From: Limimaricola cinnabarinus
GTDB taxonomy: Bacteria; Pseudomonadota; Alphaproteobacteria; Rhodobacterales; Rhodobacteraceae
Assembly: GCF_002723615.1 (NCBI RefSeq)
Contig: NZ_KZ304960.1
Coordinates: 17,681 to 81,680 of the forward strand
DNA length: 64,000 bases
Direction: 5' to 3'
The translations under genes and the position numbers were made by a program. The notes under the pieces are model-generated. The model made no database searches. It saw only the letters and a program-made list of their open reading frames with translations, and was not told the origin of the DNA. Each line of letters begins with the position of its first letter. Positions within the stretch are counted from its first letter, which is position 1. This document shows, one piece after another, positions 7,788 through 17,183 of this stretch.

Positions 7788-9935
7788 ATGACGATCACAG
7801 CGATGCGCCGGGGCGGGGCCGCGAGCCTTCTCGCCCTCCTGGCGGCCGGAGCGGTGCAGGCCCAGACGGTGTCCGACCGGGGGCTGAGCTACACGCTCTA
7901 CGGCACGCCGGGGCTTATCGACATGCCTTCGGCGCTGAGCGCGCCTGACGGGCAGATCGCGGCCACGATGGGAAGGTTCGACGGGCAGGTGCGCACCACC
8001 TTCACCTTCCAGCTTCTGCCGAAGCTTTCGGGCAGCTTCCGCTACAGCAGGATCGAGGATTACTCGCTGCCCGGCGCCCGCGGCAGCGTCGACGACTATT
8101 TCGACCGCAGCTTCGACCTGCGCTACCGCTTCAACGACGAGACCGAAATCCTGCCGGCCTTCGCGGTGGGGCTGCAGGACTTCCTCGGCACCGGGGCCTA
8201 CGGCGCCGAGTATCTCGTCGCGACCAAGACCTTCGGCGACAAGATCCGGGTGACCGGCGGCCTGGGCTGGGGGCGCTTCGGCTCGGATGGCGGCTTCGAC
8301 AACCCGCTGGGTGTCCTGTCGTCGGAGTTCGACGAGCGGCCCGCCCTCGAATTCGAAGAGGGCGGGACCTTCGCGCTCGACCAGCTCTTCAGGGGCGATG
8401 CCGCGCTGTTCGGCGGGGTGGAATACGCCGCGACCGACAAGCTGACCCTCAAGGCGGAATACTCCTCGGACGCCTATGAGCGCGAAACCGAGCTGGGGCT
8501 GATCGAGCGCGATTCGCCGCTCAATTTCGGGCTGGTCTACCGGCCCTTGCCCGGCGTGCAGCTCGGCGCCTCCTGGCTCTACGGCTCGGAGCTGGGGCTC
8601 ACCGGCACCTTCCTGATCGATCCGGGCAGGCGGCCCTTCGGCCCCGGGCTCGACCCCGCGCCCTCGCCGATCCGCATCCGCCAGGGCGATGCCCGCGCCG
8701 CCGCCACATGGGACCGCGCCAAGATCCCGGAGGCCACGATCGGCGCGACGCTGCAGCAGGCGCTGGCGGCCGAAGGGGTCGAGCTGTCCTCGATCGAGCT
8801 GTCGGACCGCGCCGTGCGGCTGCGCTACACCAACACCCGCTACCGCGCCGAGGCGCAGGCGATGGGGCGCATCGCGCGGATGCTGAGCCTCGGCCTGCCC
8901 GATTCGATCGAACGCTTCACGCTGGAACCGATGCAGCGCGGCGTGCCGCTCTCGGCGGTGACGCTGAGCCGCAGCGACATCGAGGCCTTTGCCGATACCG
9001 CCGGTGGCACGCAGGCGCTGTCGCAGCGGCTGGTGCTGCAGGATGCAGGCCCGCGCGACGGGCTCGAACCGCTGCCGCGCGTCGATGACCGCCTCTCCTA
9101 CGGGCTGGCGCCCTATGCGCGGATCACCGTGTTCAACAATGACGAGCCGTTCCAGGTCGAGCTGGGGGCGCAGCTCTCGGCCCGCTACGAGATCACCGAC
9201 AGCCTCGTCGCTTCGGGCACGCTGCGCCAGCAGCTCTACACCAACCGCGAGGACCCCGAGCTGATCGTCGCCGAGGATGACGAGCCCTATCCGGTGCGCC
9301 GCAACGCCGCGCTCTATGCCGATCAGGGCACCACCGGCATCCGCGACCTGACGCTGGCCCAATACGGGCGGCTCGCGCCCGATGTCTACTCCCGCGCGAC
9401 GATTGGTTATCTCGAAGAGATGTATGGCGGCCTGTCGACCGAGGTGCTGTGGAAGCCCGCCGACAGTCGGCTCGGGCTCGGGGCGGAGGTCAACTATGCC
9501 CGCCAGCGCGATTTCGATCTCGGTTTCGGCTTTCAGGATTACGACGTCGTCACCGGCCACGCCTCGGCCTATTACGATTTCGACAACCGCTTCTACGGGC
9601 AGGTCGATGTCGGTCGCTACCTCGCGGGCGATTGGGGCGCGACCTTCACGCTCGACCGCGAATTCGAGAACGGCTGGAGCGTCGGCGGCTATTTCACCCT
9701 CACGGACGTGCCCTTCGACGCCTACGGCGAAGGTTCCTTCGACAAGGGCATCCGGGTTTCGATCCCGCTCGATTACGTGGTGGGCCAGCCGACCCGGCGC
9801 GAGGCCTCGACCTCGCTCGCCTCGCTGCAGCGCGATGGCGGTGCCAAGCTGCGGGTCGACGGGCGGCTCTACGAGGTGGTGCGCGACGGCCACCTGAACG
9901 ATCTCGAAGATGGCTGGGGGCGGTTCTGGAAATGA
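7788..9935 (+). CDS. yjbH: YjbH (GfcD-like) outer-membrane exopolysaccharide protein
   Basis: 715 residues from the ATG at 7788; an in-frame GTG at 7776 overlaps the AGGGAG ribosome-binding site and is rejected. A signal peptide ends at about Ala25 (A-V-Q-A|Q). The early segment YTLYGTPGLIDMPSA and the many short amphipathic beta strands with Asp/Tyr/Phe-rich turns are typical of YjbH, a lipid-embedded beta-barrel protein of exopolysaccharide loci. It probably helps pass polysaccharide across the outer membrane. It is coupled to yjbF through an ATGA overlap at 9932-9935. Confidence 0.88.
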   Translation: MTITAMRRGGAASLLALLAAGAVQAQTVSDRGLSYTLYGTPGLIDMPSALSAPDGQIAATMGRFDGQVRTTFTFQLLPKLSGSFRYSRIEDYSLPGARGSVDDYFDRSFDLRYRFNDETEILPAFAVGLQDFLGTGAYGAEYLVATKTFGDKIRVTGGLGWGRFGSDGGFDNPLGVLSSEFDERPALEFEEGGTFALDQLFRGDAALFGGVEYAATDKLTLKAEYSSDAYERETELGLIERDSPLNFGLVYRPLPGVQLGASWLYGSELGLTGTFLIDPGRRPFGPGLDPAPSPIRIRQGDARAAATWDRAKIPEATIGATLQQALAAEGVELSSIELSDRAVRLRYTNTRYRAEAQAMGRIARMLSLGLPDSIERFTLEPMQRGVPLSAVTLSRSDIEAFADTAGGTQALSQRLVLQDAGPRDGLEPLPRVDDRLSYGLAPYARITVFNNDEPFQVELGAQLSARYEITDSLVASGTLRQQLYTNREDPELIVAEDDEPYPVRRNAALYADQGTTGIRDLTLAQYGRLAPDVYSRATIGYLEEMYGGLSTEVLWKPADSRLGLGAEVNYARQRDFDLGFGFQDYDVVTGHASAYYDFDNRFYGQVDVGRYLAGDWGATFTLDREFENGWSVGGYFTLTDVPFDAYGEGSFDKGIRVSIPLDYVVGQPTRREASTSLASLQRDGGAKLRVDGRLYEVVRDGHLNDLEDGWGRFWK

Positions 9936-10585
9936 CGAAGCGGATCAGGATGACGGCGGCCCTGCTCGGGCTGGGGATGCTGGCGGGATGCGGCGGCGCG
10001 GCGGGGCTGACCGGCGCGCTGCAAGGGGCGATCGCGCCGCTGGTCGGCACGCAGCCGGCCGCCGCGCCGGCGGCAGCGGGAGCGGCAGGGGCAGGCGGGG
10101 CGGTCGATCCGTCGTCGCTGCGCCAGGTCAGCCTCAACACTTTGGGCCTGACCGGCCCCGCGACGCGGCTGATCGACAATGGCGCCTCGGCCAGCTTTGC
10201 CGGGCCGCAGGGCTTCACCTACACGATGCGCGACGGGATGCTGGTCTCGACCCGCGGGCTGGGAGACGACCTGATGGCCGCCGATGCGCGCCAGAGCCGC
10301 GCGGCGCTGCGCGCGGGCGGCGGGCAGGCCCGGCGCGTGCACGAGACCCTCGACGGGCTGGATCGAATCGAGCGCGCCGAGTTCGACTGCACGGTGACGC
10401 CCAAGGGAGTCGAGACGGTCGAGCTCGGAACGCGGCGGGTGCAGGCGCGGCGCTTCGACGAAGCCTGCCGGGGTGCGGCGCTGATCTTCGATAATTATTA
10501 CTGGCTCGACGCCGCCGGAGAGATCATTTCGTCGCGTCAATTCGTCAGTCGGGGTGTTGCATATTTGCGCAGCAGCGACCTTTAG
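9932..10585 (+). CDS. yjbF: YjbF (GfcB-like) family lipoprotein
   Basis: 217 residues. The signal peptide ends in the lipobox L-A-G-C with the lipidated Cys20, followed by an Ala/Gly-rich linker (residues about 40-65). The rest has the YjbF/GfcB pattern: FTYTMRDGMLVSTRGLGDDL in the middle and FDNYYWLDAAGEIISSRQFV near the C-terminus. GfcB/YjbF proteins are outer-membrane lipoproteins of group 4 capsule and yjb-type exopolysaccharide operons. The start overlaps the yjbH stop by 4 nt, so the two proteins are probably made in a fixed ratio. No yjbG gene follows. Confidence 0.88.
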   Translation: MTKRIRMTAALLGLGMLAGCGGAAGLTGALQGAIAPLVGTQPAAAPAAAGAAGAGGAVDPSSLRQVSLNTLGLTGPATRLIDNGASASFAGPQGFTYTMRDGMLVSTRGLGDDLMAADARQSRAALRAGGGQARRVHETLDGLDRIERAEFDCTVTPKGVETVELGTRRVQARRFDEACRGAALIFDNYYWLDAAGEIISSRQFVSRGVAYLRSSDL

Positions 10586-10685
10586 TTTCGTTTTTCCGGC
10601 CCGGTGATCTGGTCATCCAGCTTGTGTGATACACCTATCTTGGCTATAGCCGACCTAACGCTTTGTTATCAACTGGAGTAGAGAC

Positions 10686-10910
10686 ATGCGCCTCACCAAG
10701 ACCCTCGTCGCCGCCGCCGTCGCCGGCACCCTGACCGCTTCCTCGGCTTTCGCCGGTGGCCTGGCCGTCGAAATCGTCGAGCCCCCGGTCGTCGTGGTCG
10801 AGCCCGAAGCCCCCGCCGCCCGCGGCTCGCTGGCCGGCCCGCTCGGCTTCCTGCTGCCGCTGGCCGCCGTCGGTGGCCTGGTCGCTCTGGCCGCTTCGGA
10901 CGACTCCTGA
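10686..10910 (+). CDS. Small secreted hydrophobic protein, possible YjbE-like component
   Basis: 74 residues: a signal peptide cut after Ala23, a Val/Pro/Glu linker (EPPVVVVEPEAPAA), then a Gly/Leu/Ala hydrophobic segment ending in VALAASDDS. The ATG follows a CTGGAG ribosome-binding site. It lies 100 nt downstream of yjbF and is followed by two TTCG hairpins. In E. coli, yjbE of the yjbEFGH operon also encodes a roughly 80-residue secreted protein with a late hydrophobic stretch and an Asp-rich end, so a similar role is possible. That comparison rests on size and layout, not on alignment. Small proteins of this composition are, as I recall, frequent in Rhodobacteraceae. Confidence 0.7.
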   Translation: MRLTKTLVAAAVAGTLTASSAFAGGLAVEIVEPPVVVVEPEAPAARGSLAGPLGFLLPLAAVGGLVALAASDDS

Positions 10911-10918
10911 TTTCAGGA

Positions 10919-10976
10919 CCGACCGGTCTTCGGGCCGGTTGGATGAAACGGCGGACCTTCGGGTCCGCCGTTTTGC
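10919..10976 (+). terminator. Tandem TTCG hairpins with a T-rich tail
   Basis: Two hairpins lie just after the 74-codon gene. The first (about 10924-10940) has a 7-bp stem around a TTCG loop. The second has a perfect 11-bp stem, 10947-10957 with 10062-offset partner 10962-10972, closed by TTCG at 10958-10961 and running into TTTTGCGTTT. The second is a strong intrinsic terminator. The first may protect the 3' end or reinforce termination. Confidence 0.88.
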
Positions 10977-11015
10977 GTTTGGGGGAGGGCGCGCGCCGGG
11001 GCCGGTTCGCAGGGC

Positions 11016-12038
11016 TCAGCGCCGGGCCATCATCGCCAGCCGGATCAGGGCGCGCTCCACCAGCGCCTGCGCGGGCGCGCGGCTGGCCGAGCGCAGCTGC
11101 AGGTCGGTCTCGATCAGGAGCGCCACGGCCCGCTCCAGCCGGTCGCGGCCCCAGGCCCCCGCCTGCCGCGTCATCGCATCGCGGCGCGGGCCCCAGACCG
11201 GCGGACGCAGCCGGGCGATGCCCTGTCCCGCCCCGCCCGGATCGCTCGCCACGGCGTGGAGCTGGCGGAAATGCCGCAGCGCCACGATGCACAGCGACAC
11301 CGGCGTCGTGCCTTGCGCATAGAGCCGGCGCAGCAGCGCCGCGATCTGCGGCGCGCGCCCCTCGGCCACCACGGCGAGCAGCGCATCGGTCTCGGCCTCG
11401 GTCGAGCGCGGCGCCACGGCGGCGATGTCGGCGGCGGTGGTCGGGCCGGCATCGCCATGCTTGTAGAGGCCGAGCTTCTCGACGGTCATCCGCAGCGCGC
11501 CGGGATCGAGCGCGCGCGCCAGATCCGCCAGCAGCGTCCGGCCGTCGAGATCGGGGTCCGGCACGCCCGCCGCCGAGAGCATCGCGGCGATCTCCTCGGG
11601 CCCCGGCGGGTCGTCATAGATGCCGATCGAGACCACCCCGGGGCGCGCCTCGAACAGCTTGCGCAGCGCCGATTTCGCGGCGAGCTGCCCGGCGGTGGCG
11701 AGGATCTGCGCATCGCCCCGCGCCCAGTCCTTCAGCGCGGCGTCGAACAGCGGGGCAAGCCCGTCGGTCGCGCCCTCGACGAAGACCACGCGCGGGCCGG
11801 GAAAGAAGCCCTGCGCCTTCACCGCGTCGATCAGCGCCGCGCCGTCGCGGCGCAGATCGGCGGCGGGCAGGCGGCTCAGCCGCATCTCCGCTTCGGCCTC
11901 CGGGCCGGCAAGCTTGGCGATCAGCTCCTTGCGCTTTTGCGCCACGCGCATCGCGTCCTCGCCCCAGATCAGGACGCCCGCCATCTTGGGGTCGGGCTGG
12001 CGCAAGAACGCCGCCGCATCGCGGGCCGAGAGCTTCAT
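11016..12038 (-). CDS. holA: DNA polymerase III subunit delta
   Basis: 340 residues, the usual length. HolA is the clamp-loader subunit that opens the beta sliding clamp. Recognisable stretches are the N-terminal LIWGEDAMRVAQKRKELI, the central FFPGPRVVFVEGATDGLAP and the C-terminal SLCIVALRHFRQLHAVAS. The start overlaps the lptE stop by 4 nt (ATGA), which is the common leuS-lptE-holA order in alphaproteobacteria. It is the last gene of this operon. Its 3' end converges on the tandem hairpins at 10919-10976. Confidence 0.93.
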   Translation of the reverse strand: MKLSARDAAAFLRQPDPKMAGVLIWGEDAMRVAQKRKELIAKLAGPEAEAEMRLSRLPAADLRRDGAALIDAVKAQGFFPGPRVVFVEGATDGLAPLFDAALKDWARGDAQILATAGQLAAKSALRKLFEARPGVVSIGIYDDPPGPEEIAAMLSAAGVPDPDLDGRTLLADLARALDPGALRMTVEKLGLYKHGDAGPTTAADIAAVAPRSTEAETDALLAVVAEGRAPQIAALLRRLYAQGTTPVSLCIVALRHFRQLHAVASDPGGAGQGIARLRPPVWGPRRDAMTRQAGAWGRDRLERAVALLIETDLQLRSASRAPAQALVERALIRLAMMARR

Positions 12039-12523
12039 CGGGGCAGCTGCAGCGCCAGCAGCCGGGTCATGATCCGGTCGCCCAGCAGGGTGGCCAGCCG
12101 CTCGCGCGCGTCGCGCGCGGCCGCCTCGGAGGCGACGGTGCCCAGCGTGGCGGAATAGCCGGCGAAATCGGACACCGTCCCTTGCGCGAGATCCGCATCC
12201 GAATCCACCGCGCGCAGCCGGTAATCGGCGCGGCCCAGCAGCCTGTAGCGCAGCACCGCGCCATCGGCGCTGATCGCGGCCTGCTCGACCTCTTCGGAGA
12301 TGTCGAGCGACAGCAGGTAGCGCGGCTCCGTCGCCGGGCCGAGCCGGTCGAGCAGGCGGGCGCGCAGCAGGTAGCCCGCAAAGCTCGCGGGCGCCTCGAC
12401 GCGCACCCTGCCGCGCAGCCGCGCGGCATCGCCCCCCGGCCCGTAGGCCGGGGTGAAGCCGCAGCCGCCAAGCGCCAGAGCGCCCAGCAGCACGGCCCGG
12501 CGGCCTGTCTCAGACGACCACAT
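12035..12523 (-). CDS. lptE: LPS assembly lipoprotein LptE
   Basis: 162 residues with an N-terminal signal and the lipobox L-G-G-C followed by G-F-T-P-A-Y, the standard LptE start. LptE plugs the LptD barrel and helps place LPS in the outer leaflet. The first 14 nt of its frame overlap the end of leuS, and its last 4 nt overlap the start of holA. The protein is otherwise of typical length for an alphaproteobacterial LptE. With the WaaA-like gene it is one of two LPS-related genes in the window. Confidence 0.92.
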   Translation of the reverse strand: MWSSETGRRAVLLGALALGGCGFTPAYGPGGDAARLRGRVRVEAPASFAGYLLRARLLDRLGPATEPRYLLSLDISEEVEQAAISADGAVLRYRLLGRADYRLRAVDSDADLAQGTVSDFAGYSATLGTVASEAAARDARERLATLLGDRIMTRLLALQLPR

Positions 12524-15068
12524 TGACGATCCGGCCCGGCACCACGATGAGCTTTTTCGGAGCGCCGCCTTCGAGCGCCTTCGCCACCGCCTCGTCGGCC
12601 AGCACCAGCGCCTCGATCTCGGCCTTTTCCATCGCCTTCGGGACCGAGATCTCGGAGCGGCGCTTGCCGTTGATCTGGATGGGCAGGGTGACGCTGTCCT
12701 CGACGAGGAAGCGCTCCTCGGCCACGGGCCAGGGGGTGTTGGCCACGAAGCCGGTCCCGCCCAGAAGCGTCCAGATCTCCTCCGCGAGATGCGGGGTCAT
12801 GGGCGACATCAGCTGCGCCAGCACCTTCGCCGCCTCGCGCCGCGTCTCCGCGCTCGCCTTCGATTTCGATAGCACGGAGGTGAAGGCATAGAGCTTGGCG
12901 ATCGCGGCGTTGAAGCCGAAGCTTTCGAGCCCCAGCGTCACGTCGCGGATCGTGCGGTGCAGCTGGCGCATCAGATCCTCGTCGGCCCCCGCATCGCCGC
13001 CCTCGGCCTCGGCGGCCTCGGTCGCGATGCGCCAGACGCGGGCGAGGTGCTTGTGCGCGGCCTCCGCACCCGAGGCGGTCCATTCGACGTCGCGCTCGGG
13101 CGGGCTGTCGGACAGCACGAACCAGCGCGCCGTGTCGGCGCCGTATTGCGCGAGGATGGCGTCCGGGTCGACGACGTTCTTCTTGGATTTCGACATCTTG
13201 GCCGAGGGGATGATCTCGACCTTTTCGCCGGTATCCTTCAGCGCGCCGTTCTCGACGCTTTCGGGCAGGTGATAGACAGGGCGGCCCGCCGCGTCGCGCG
13301 TCTGGTAGATCTCGTGCGTCACCATGCCTTGGGTGAAGAGCGCGTTGAACGGCTCGATCGCATCCGCGGGCAAATGCCCGGTCGCATGCATCGCACGGGC
13401 GAAGAAGCGCGAATAGAGCAGGTGCAAGATCGCGTGCTCGATGCCGCCGATATACTGGTCGACATTCATCCAGTACTCGGCCTCGGCCATGTCGGTCGGC
13501 GTCTCGGCGCGCGGGCTGGTGAAGCGCGCGTAATACCACGAGCTGTCGACGAAGGTGTCCATCGTGTCGGTCTCGCGGCGCGCGTCCTTGCCGCAGCGGG
13601 GGCAGGGGGCGTCGCGCCATGTCGGGTGCCGGTCGAGCGGGTTGCCCGGCACGTCGAAGCTCACATCGTCGGGCAGGCGAACCGGCAGGTTCTCCTTCTT
13701 CTCGGGCACCGCGCCGCAATCCTCGCAATGCACGATCGGGATCGGGGTGCCCCAGTAGCGCTGGCGCGACAGGCCCCAGTCGCGCAGGCGGAAGCGGGTC
13801 ACGCCGCGGCCCACGCCATTGGCCTCGCAAAAGTCGATGGCGGCGTCGATCGCCTGCTCGCCGGTCTGCTCGGTCTCGCCCGCGAAGCCCTTGATGTAGA
13901 TCACCGGCTCGGTCTTGGGCGGAACGTAAGCCGCGCCGCCATCCTCGGCCAGCGCCTGGCCGTCATCCTCGGCGGGGGCGAAGGTCGAGATCACCGGCAG
14001 GCCGTATTTGCGCGCGAAGTCGAGATCGCGCTGGTCGTGGCCCGGGCAGCCGAAGATCGCGCCGGTGCCATAATCCATCAGCACGAAATTGGCGATCCAC
14101 ACGGGCAGCTCGCGCCCCTGGTCGAAGGGGTGGCGCGCGGTGAGGCCGGTGTCGAAGCCCAGCTTCTCGCCGGTCTCCAGCGCCTCCTCGGTGGTGCCGC
14201 CGCGCCGCGCCTCGGCGCAGAAGGCGGCGACGTCCTCGCGCTCCTTCTCCAGGCTGCGCGCCAGCGGGTGATCGGGCGAGATGCCGATGAAGCTCGCGCC
14301 CAGCAGCGTGTCGGGGCGGGTGGTGTAGACCTCGATCCGATCATGGCCATGGGTCTCTTCGGTCAGGCCGAAGGCCATCTCCAGCCCGCGCGAGCGGCCG
14401 ATCCAGTTGGCCTGCATCAGCTTGACCTTGGCGGGCCAGTCATCGAGCCCGTCGAGCGCGGCGAGCAGCTCGTCGGAATATTCCGAGATCTTGAAGAACC
14501 ACTGGGTCAGCTCGCGCCGCTCGACCTCGGCGCCGGAGCGCCAGCCCTTGCCGTCGATCACCTGCTCGTTGGCGAGCACGGTCATGTCCACGGGGTCCCA
14601 GTTCACCACCGCGTTCTTGCGGTAGACGAGGCCCTTGTCGAGCATGTCGATGAACAGCGCCTGCTGCTGGCCGTAATACTCCGGGTCGCAGGTGGCGAAT
14701 TCGCGGCTCCAGTCGATCGACAGGCCCAGCGGCTTCATCTGCGCGCGCATGTCGGCGATGTTGGAATAGGTCCAGTCCTTGGGATGGCCGCCCGAGGCCA
14801 TGGCGGCGTTCTCGGCGGGCATGCCGAAGGCGTCCCAGCCCATCGGGTGCAGCACGTTGTGCCCGGTGGCCAGCTTGTGGCGCGCGATCACGTCGCCCAT
14901 CGTGTAGTTGCGCACATGGCCCATATGGATGCGCCCCGAGGGGTAGGGGAACATCTCGAGCACGTAGTATTTCGGGCGATCGGCGCTGCGCTGCGCGGTG
15001 AAGAGGCCAGCCTCGTCCCAGGCGGCCTGCCATTTGGCTTCGATCTCGGCGGCGGTGTAGCGCGACAT
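12510..15068 (-). CDS. leuS: Leucine--tRNA ligase
   Basis: 852 residues from the ATG at 15066-15068, where [14 protein letters not shown] matches the family start. The class I signature is HMGH at residues 48-51 and the second signature KMSKSKKN lies near residue 622. The central editing (CP1) domain and the anticodon-binding C-terminal domain are full length. It charges tRNA-Leu in the cytoplasm. It heads the operon leuS-lptE-holA. A long open frame on the opposite strand is a by-product of high GC. Confidence 0.97.
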   Translation of the reverse strand: MSRYTAAEIEAKWQAAWDEAGLFTAQRSADRPKYYVLEMFPYPSGRIHMGHVRNYTMGDVIARHKLATGHNVLHPMGWDAFGMPAENAAMASGGHPKDWTYSNIADMRAQMKPLGLSIDWSREFATCDPEYYGQQQALFIDMLDKGLVYRKNAVVNWDPVDMTVLANEQVIDGKGWRSGAEVERRELTQWFFKISEYSDELLAALDGLDDWPAKVKLMQANWIGRSRGLEMAFGLTEETHGHDRIEVYTTRPDTLLGASFIGISPDHPLARSLEKEREDVAAFCAEARRGGTTEEALETGEKLGFDTGLTARHPFDQGRELPVWIANFVLMDYGTGAIFGCPGHDQRDLDFARKYGLPVISTFAPAEDDGQALAEDGGAAYVPPKTEPVIYIKGFAGETEQTGEQAIDAAIDFCEANGVGRGVTRFRLRDWGLSRQRYWGTPIPIVHCEDCGAVPEKKENLPVRLPDDVSFDVPGNPLDRHPTWRDAPCPRCGKDARRETDTMDTFVDSSWYYARFTSPRAETPTDMAEAEYWMNVDQYIGGIEHAILHLLYSRFFARAMHATGHLPADAIEPFNALFTQGMVTHEIYQTRDAAGRPVYHLPESVENGALKDTGEKVEIIPSAKMSKSKKNVVDPDAILAQYGADTARWFVLSDSPPERDVEWTASGAEAAHKHLARVWRIATEAAEAEGGDAGADEDLMRQLHRTIRDVTLGLESFGFNAAIAKLYAFTSVLSKSKASAETRREAAKVLAQLMSPMTPHLAEEIWTLLGGTGFVANTPWPVAEERFLVEDSVTLPIQINGKRRSEISVPKAMEKAEIEALVLADEAVAKALEGGAPKKLIVVPGRIVNVVV

Positions 15069-15193
15069 GTTGGGTGTCCCTCGGATGGTCTGGCACGTCT
15101 TGGGTGCGGGTCTGCAAGGGGGCGTTCCGGCCCGTTGGCGGTGATACTGCACATCGGGCGGCTGTGCCACTCCCGCGCGGGGACGCCTTGGTA

Positions 15194-15226
15194 CAAAAGC
15201 GAAGGGCGGCCCCGAAGGACCGCCCC
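15194..15226 (-). terminator. Intrinsic terminator after the porin gene
   Basis: Reading on the minus strand, a 9-bp GC stem (15217-15225 with 15204-15212, one G-U pair) closes on a TTCG loop and runs into TTCGCTTTT. It lies about 25 nt past the porin stop and before leuS, so it separates the two minus-strand units. Confidence 0.85.
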
Positions 15227-15251
15227 TGCCTGAAGTCGTGATCCGAAAGGA

Positions 15252-16355
15252 TCAGAATTCGAAGGAGACCTCGACGGTCGTGCCTTCCTGGTACTCGGGA
15301 TCGCCGATCTCGTCCTCGGAGTCGTTGTCGTCATCCTCGGCATAGGAGACGAGCAGCTGCGCGCCTTCGGCCAGATCGTAGGTGCCGGCGACGTAGTAGT
15401 CGTCGCCCGCGTCGGAGACGCCGGCATAGGCGTTCAGGCCCATGCCGAAGTCGTAGCCGGCTTCGATCGCCCAGTCCTCGTCGCCTTCACGAACTTCTTC
15501 GTAGGCGGTGGTGACGGTGAGCGCGCCCGAGACGTAGTCGGCCGCGACGCCGAAGCTGTCGCCACCGTCATCCGACTCGGAGACGTAGAAGGCGCCGAGG
15601 GTGACGGGGCCGATCGGGTAGGCGACCTCGATGCCGGTCGAGCTCTCGGAGTCGCCCGAGGCGTCCTCTTCACGGGCATAGGCCACGTCGACGTCAGCAC
15701 CGGCGAAGGCCGCGCCGACCGAGATGCCGAAGATCTGGTTCGGGTTGAAGTCGTCGCCACCGAGGTCGTAGTCGCGCTCTTCTTCCTGGTAGGCGGCGCT
15801 CATCTGGAACGCGCCGAGGGTGCCAGCCACGCCGACCGAGTACTGGTCGAGGGTGTCGCCGGAGCCGTCGATGTCTTCGTCGGTGGTGTCGTCCACGAGA
15901 GCCGAAACCGAGACGTCGAGGCCGTAAGCCATGAAGTCGCCGCGCAGCACGGTCTCGCCGTCGGTCTCGGAGAAGTCGTCATGCTCCATTTCCGAAACGC
16001 CGTCCCAGCGCAGGTTGGCGGCCATGTCGGTGTCGCCGAAGAACAGGGCGGCGGTCTCGGAGCTCAGCGACAGCACGTAGCCTTCGGCGAAGATGTCGCC
16101 TTCGAGCTGGTTGTCGACGACGTTGGAGGTCACGGTCGCGGCGGCGACGAGGCCGTTGTCGAGCTCTTGCGACATGGTGATGCCCAGCTCGGCATCCCAG
16201 TAGAAGCCGCGATCTTCGTCACCACCGGTGGTGCCGTCAGATTCGGCTTCGGTGTCGTTGTAGCCCAGAGAGGCTTCACCGTTGAAGGTGATTTCGGCGG
16301 AAGCGGCGCCGGCAAAGGCCACGATCGAGGCCGAGGCGAGCAGGATGCGTTTCAT
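15252..16355 (-). CDS. Outer-membrane porin (acidic, Rhodobacteraceae type)
   Basis: 367 residues from the ATG at 16353-16355. The signal peptide MKRILLASASIVAFAGAASA is cut before E-I-T-F-N-G. The mature chain alternates short beta strands with Asp/Glu-rich loops and ends in aromatic Phe (VEVSFEF), the usual signal for barrel insertion. It forms a general diffusion pore for small solutes. The very acidic loops fit a marine or salt-tolerant lifestyle, though that is an inference. It is monocistronic, with its own 180-nt upstream region and a strong terminator, and is probably highly expressed. Confidence 0.92.
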   Translation of the reverse strand: MKRILLASASIVAFAGAASAEITFNGEASLGYNDTEAESDGTTGGDEDRGFYWDAELGITMSQELDNGLVAAATVTSNVVDNQLEGDIFAEGYVLSLSSETAALFFGDTDMAANLRWDGVSEMEHDDFSETDGETVLRGDFMAYGLDVSVSALVDDTTDEDIDGSGDTLDQYSVGVAGTLGAFQMSAAYQEEERDYDLGGDDFNPNQIFGISVGAAFAGADVDVAYAREEDASGDSESSTGIEVAYPIGPVTLGAFYVSESDDGGDSFGVAADYVSGALTVTTAYEEVREGDEDWAIEAGYDFGMGLNAYAGVSDAGDDYYVAGTYDLAEGAQLLVSYAEDDDNDSEDEIGDPEYQEGTTVEVSFEF

Positions 16356-16535
16356 GATTTTCCCTCGTATTTGCATTCCCGAGAATGCCAGTCGAGCCAG
16401 CATTGAGGTTTTCATTGCGCAGGGGGGGCTTCACACTCAAGAAGATTGGCTTGGGCTCAAGGTCCTGCCCCAGAATTGATGCAACCGGGTCACACAGATG
16501 TCAGTCGGCCCGAAAGACCCCCGCAGGAGACATGC

Positions 16536-17183
16536 ATGTCGCTCGACCTGATCAGAAACGGCGTTGCCGCCGCGGCGCGAAAGGCGGGCCGCGACCCCGC
16601 CGGGATCACCCTCATCGCCGTCTCGAAGATGCAGCCCGAGGCGCGGGTCCTGCCTGTCCTGCAGGCCGGGCAGCGTGTGTTCGGCGAGAATCGGGTGCAG
16701 GAGGCGCAGTCGCGCTGGGGCGCGCTCGCGCCGCGTTTCGACGGGGTCCGCATCCATGTGATCGGGCCGCTGCAGACCAACAAGGCCCGCGCCGCGATGG
16801 AGATCGCCCATGCAATTCACTCGCTCGATCGCCCGAAGCTGGCCGAGACGCTGGCCCGGCTGGCGCAGGAGCGCGGCGCCTGCCCGGAGCTGTTCGTGCA
16901 GGTCAACACCGGCCGGGAATCGCAAAAGGCGGGCGTGCTGCCCGACGAGGCGGACGGATTCGTGGCGCGTTGCCGCGAGCTCGACCTGCCGGTGGCGGGG
17001 CTGATGTGCATCCCGCCCGCGGGCGAGGACCCGGCCCCGCATTTCGACATGCTGCGCGAGATGGCCGCGCGCAACGGGCTTGCCGGGCTGTCGATGGGCA
17101 TGAGCGGCGATTACGAGACCGCCATTGCCCATGGCGCGACCCATGTGCGGGTGGGCTCGGCGATCTTCGGCGCGCGCGACTAG
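16536..17183 (+). CDS. YggS/PLPBP family pyridoxal-phosphate homeostasis protein
   Basis: 215 residues from the ATG at 16536, 5 nt after AGGAGA; an out-of-frame ATG sits at 16532. The family binds PLP through a Lys in A-V-S-K (Lys31 here) and helps balance vitamin B6 and amino-acid pools without known catalysis. Other signatures are VFGENRVQEA, HVIGPLQTNK and the C-terminal GLSMGMSGDYETAI and VRVGSAIFG. It is slightly short but complete. Its TAG stop overlaps the stop of the convergent MFS gene within one CTAG (17180-17183). Confidence 0.93.
   Translation: MSLDLIRNGVAAAARKAGRDPAGITLIAVSKMQPEARVLPVLQAGQRVFGENRVQEAQSRWGALAPRFDGVRIHVIGPLQTNKARAAMEIAHAIHSLDRPKLAETLARLAQERGACPELFVQVNTGRESQKAGVLPDEADGFVARCRELDLPVAGLMCIPPAGEDPAPHFDMLREMAARNGLAGLSMGMSGDYETAIAHGATHVRVGSAIFGARD

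Noticed and set aside
12957-15233. Long open frame on the plus strand opposite leuS
   Set aside because: It mirrors the high-GC third-codon pattern of leuS, has no family signature and would require overlapping a core gene. The same holds for the long frame opposite yjbH (7731-9893).
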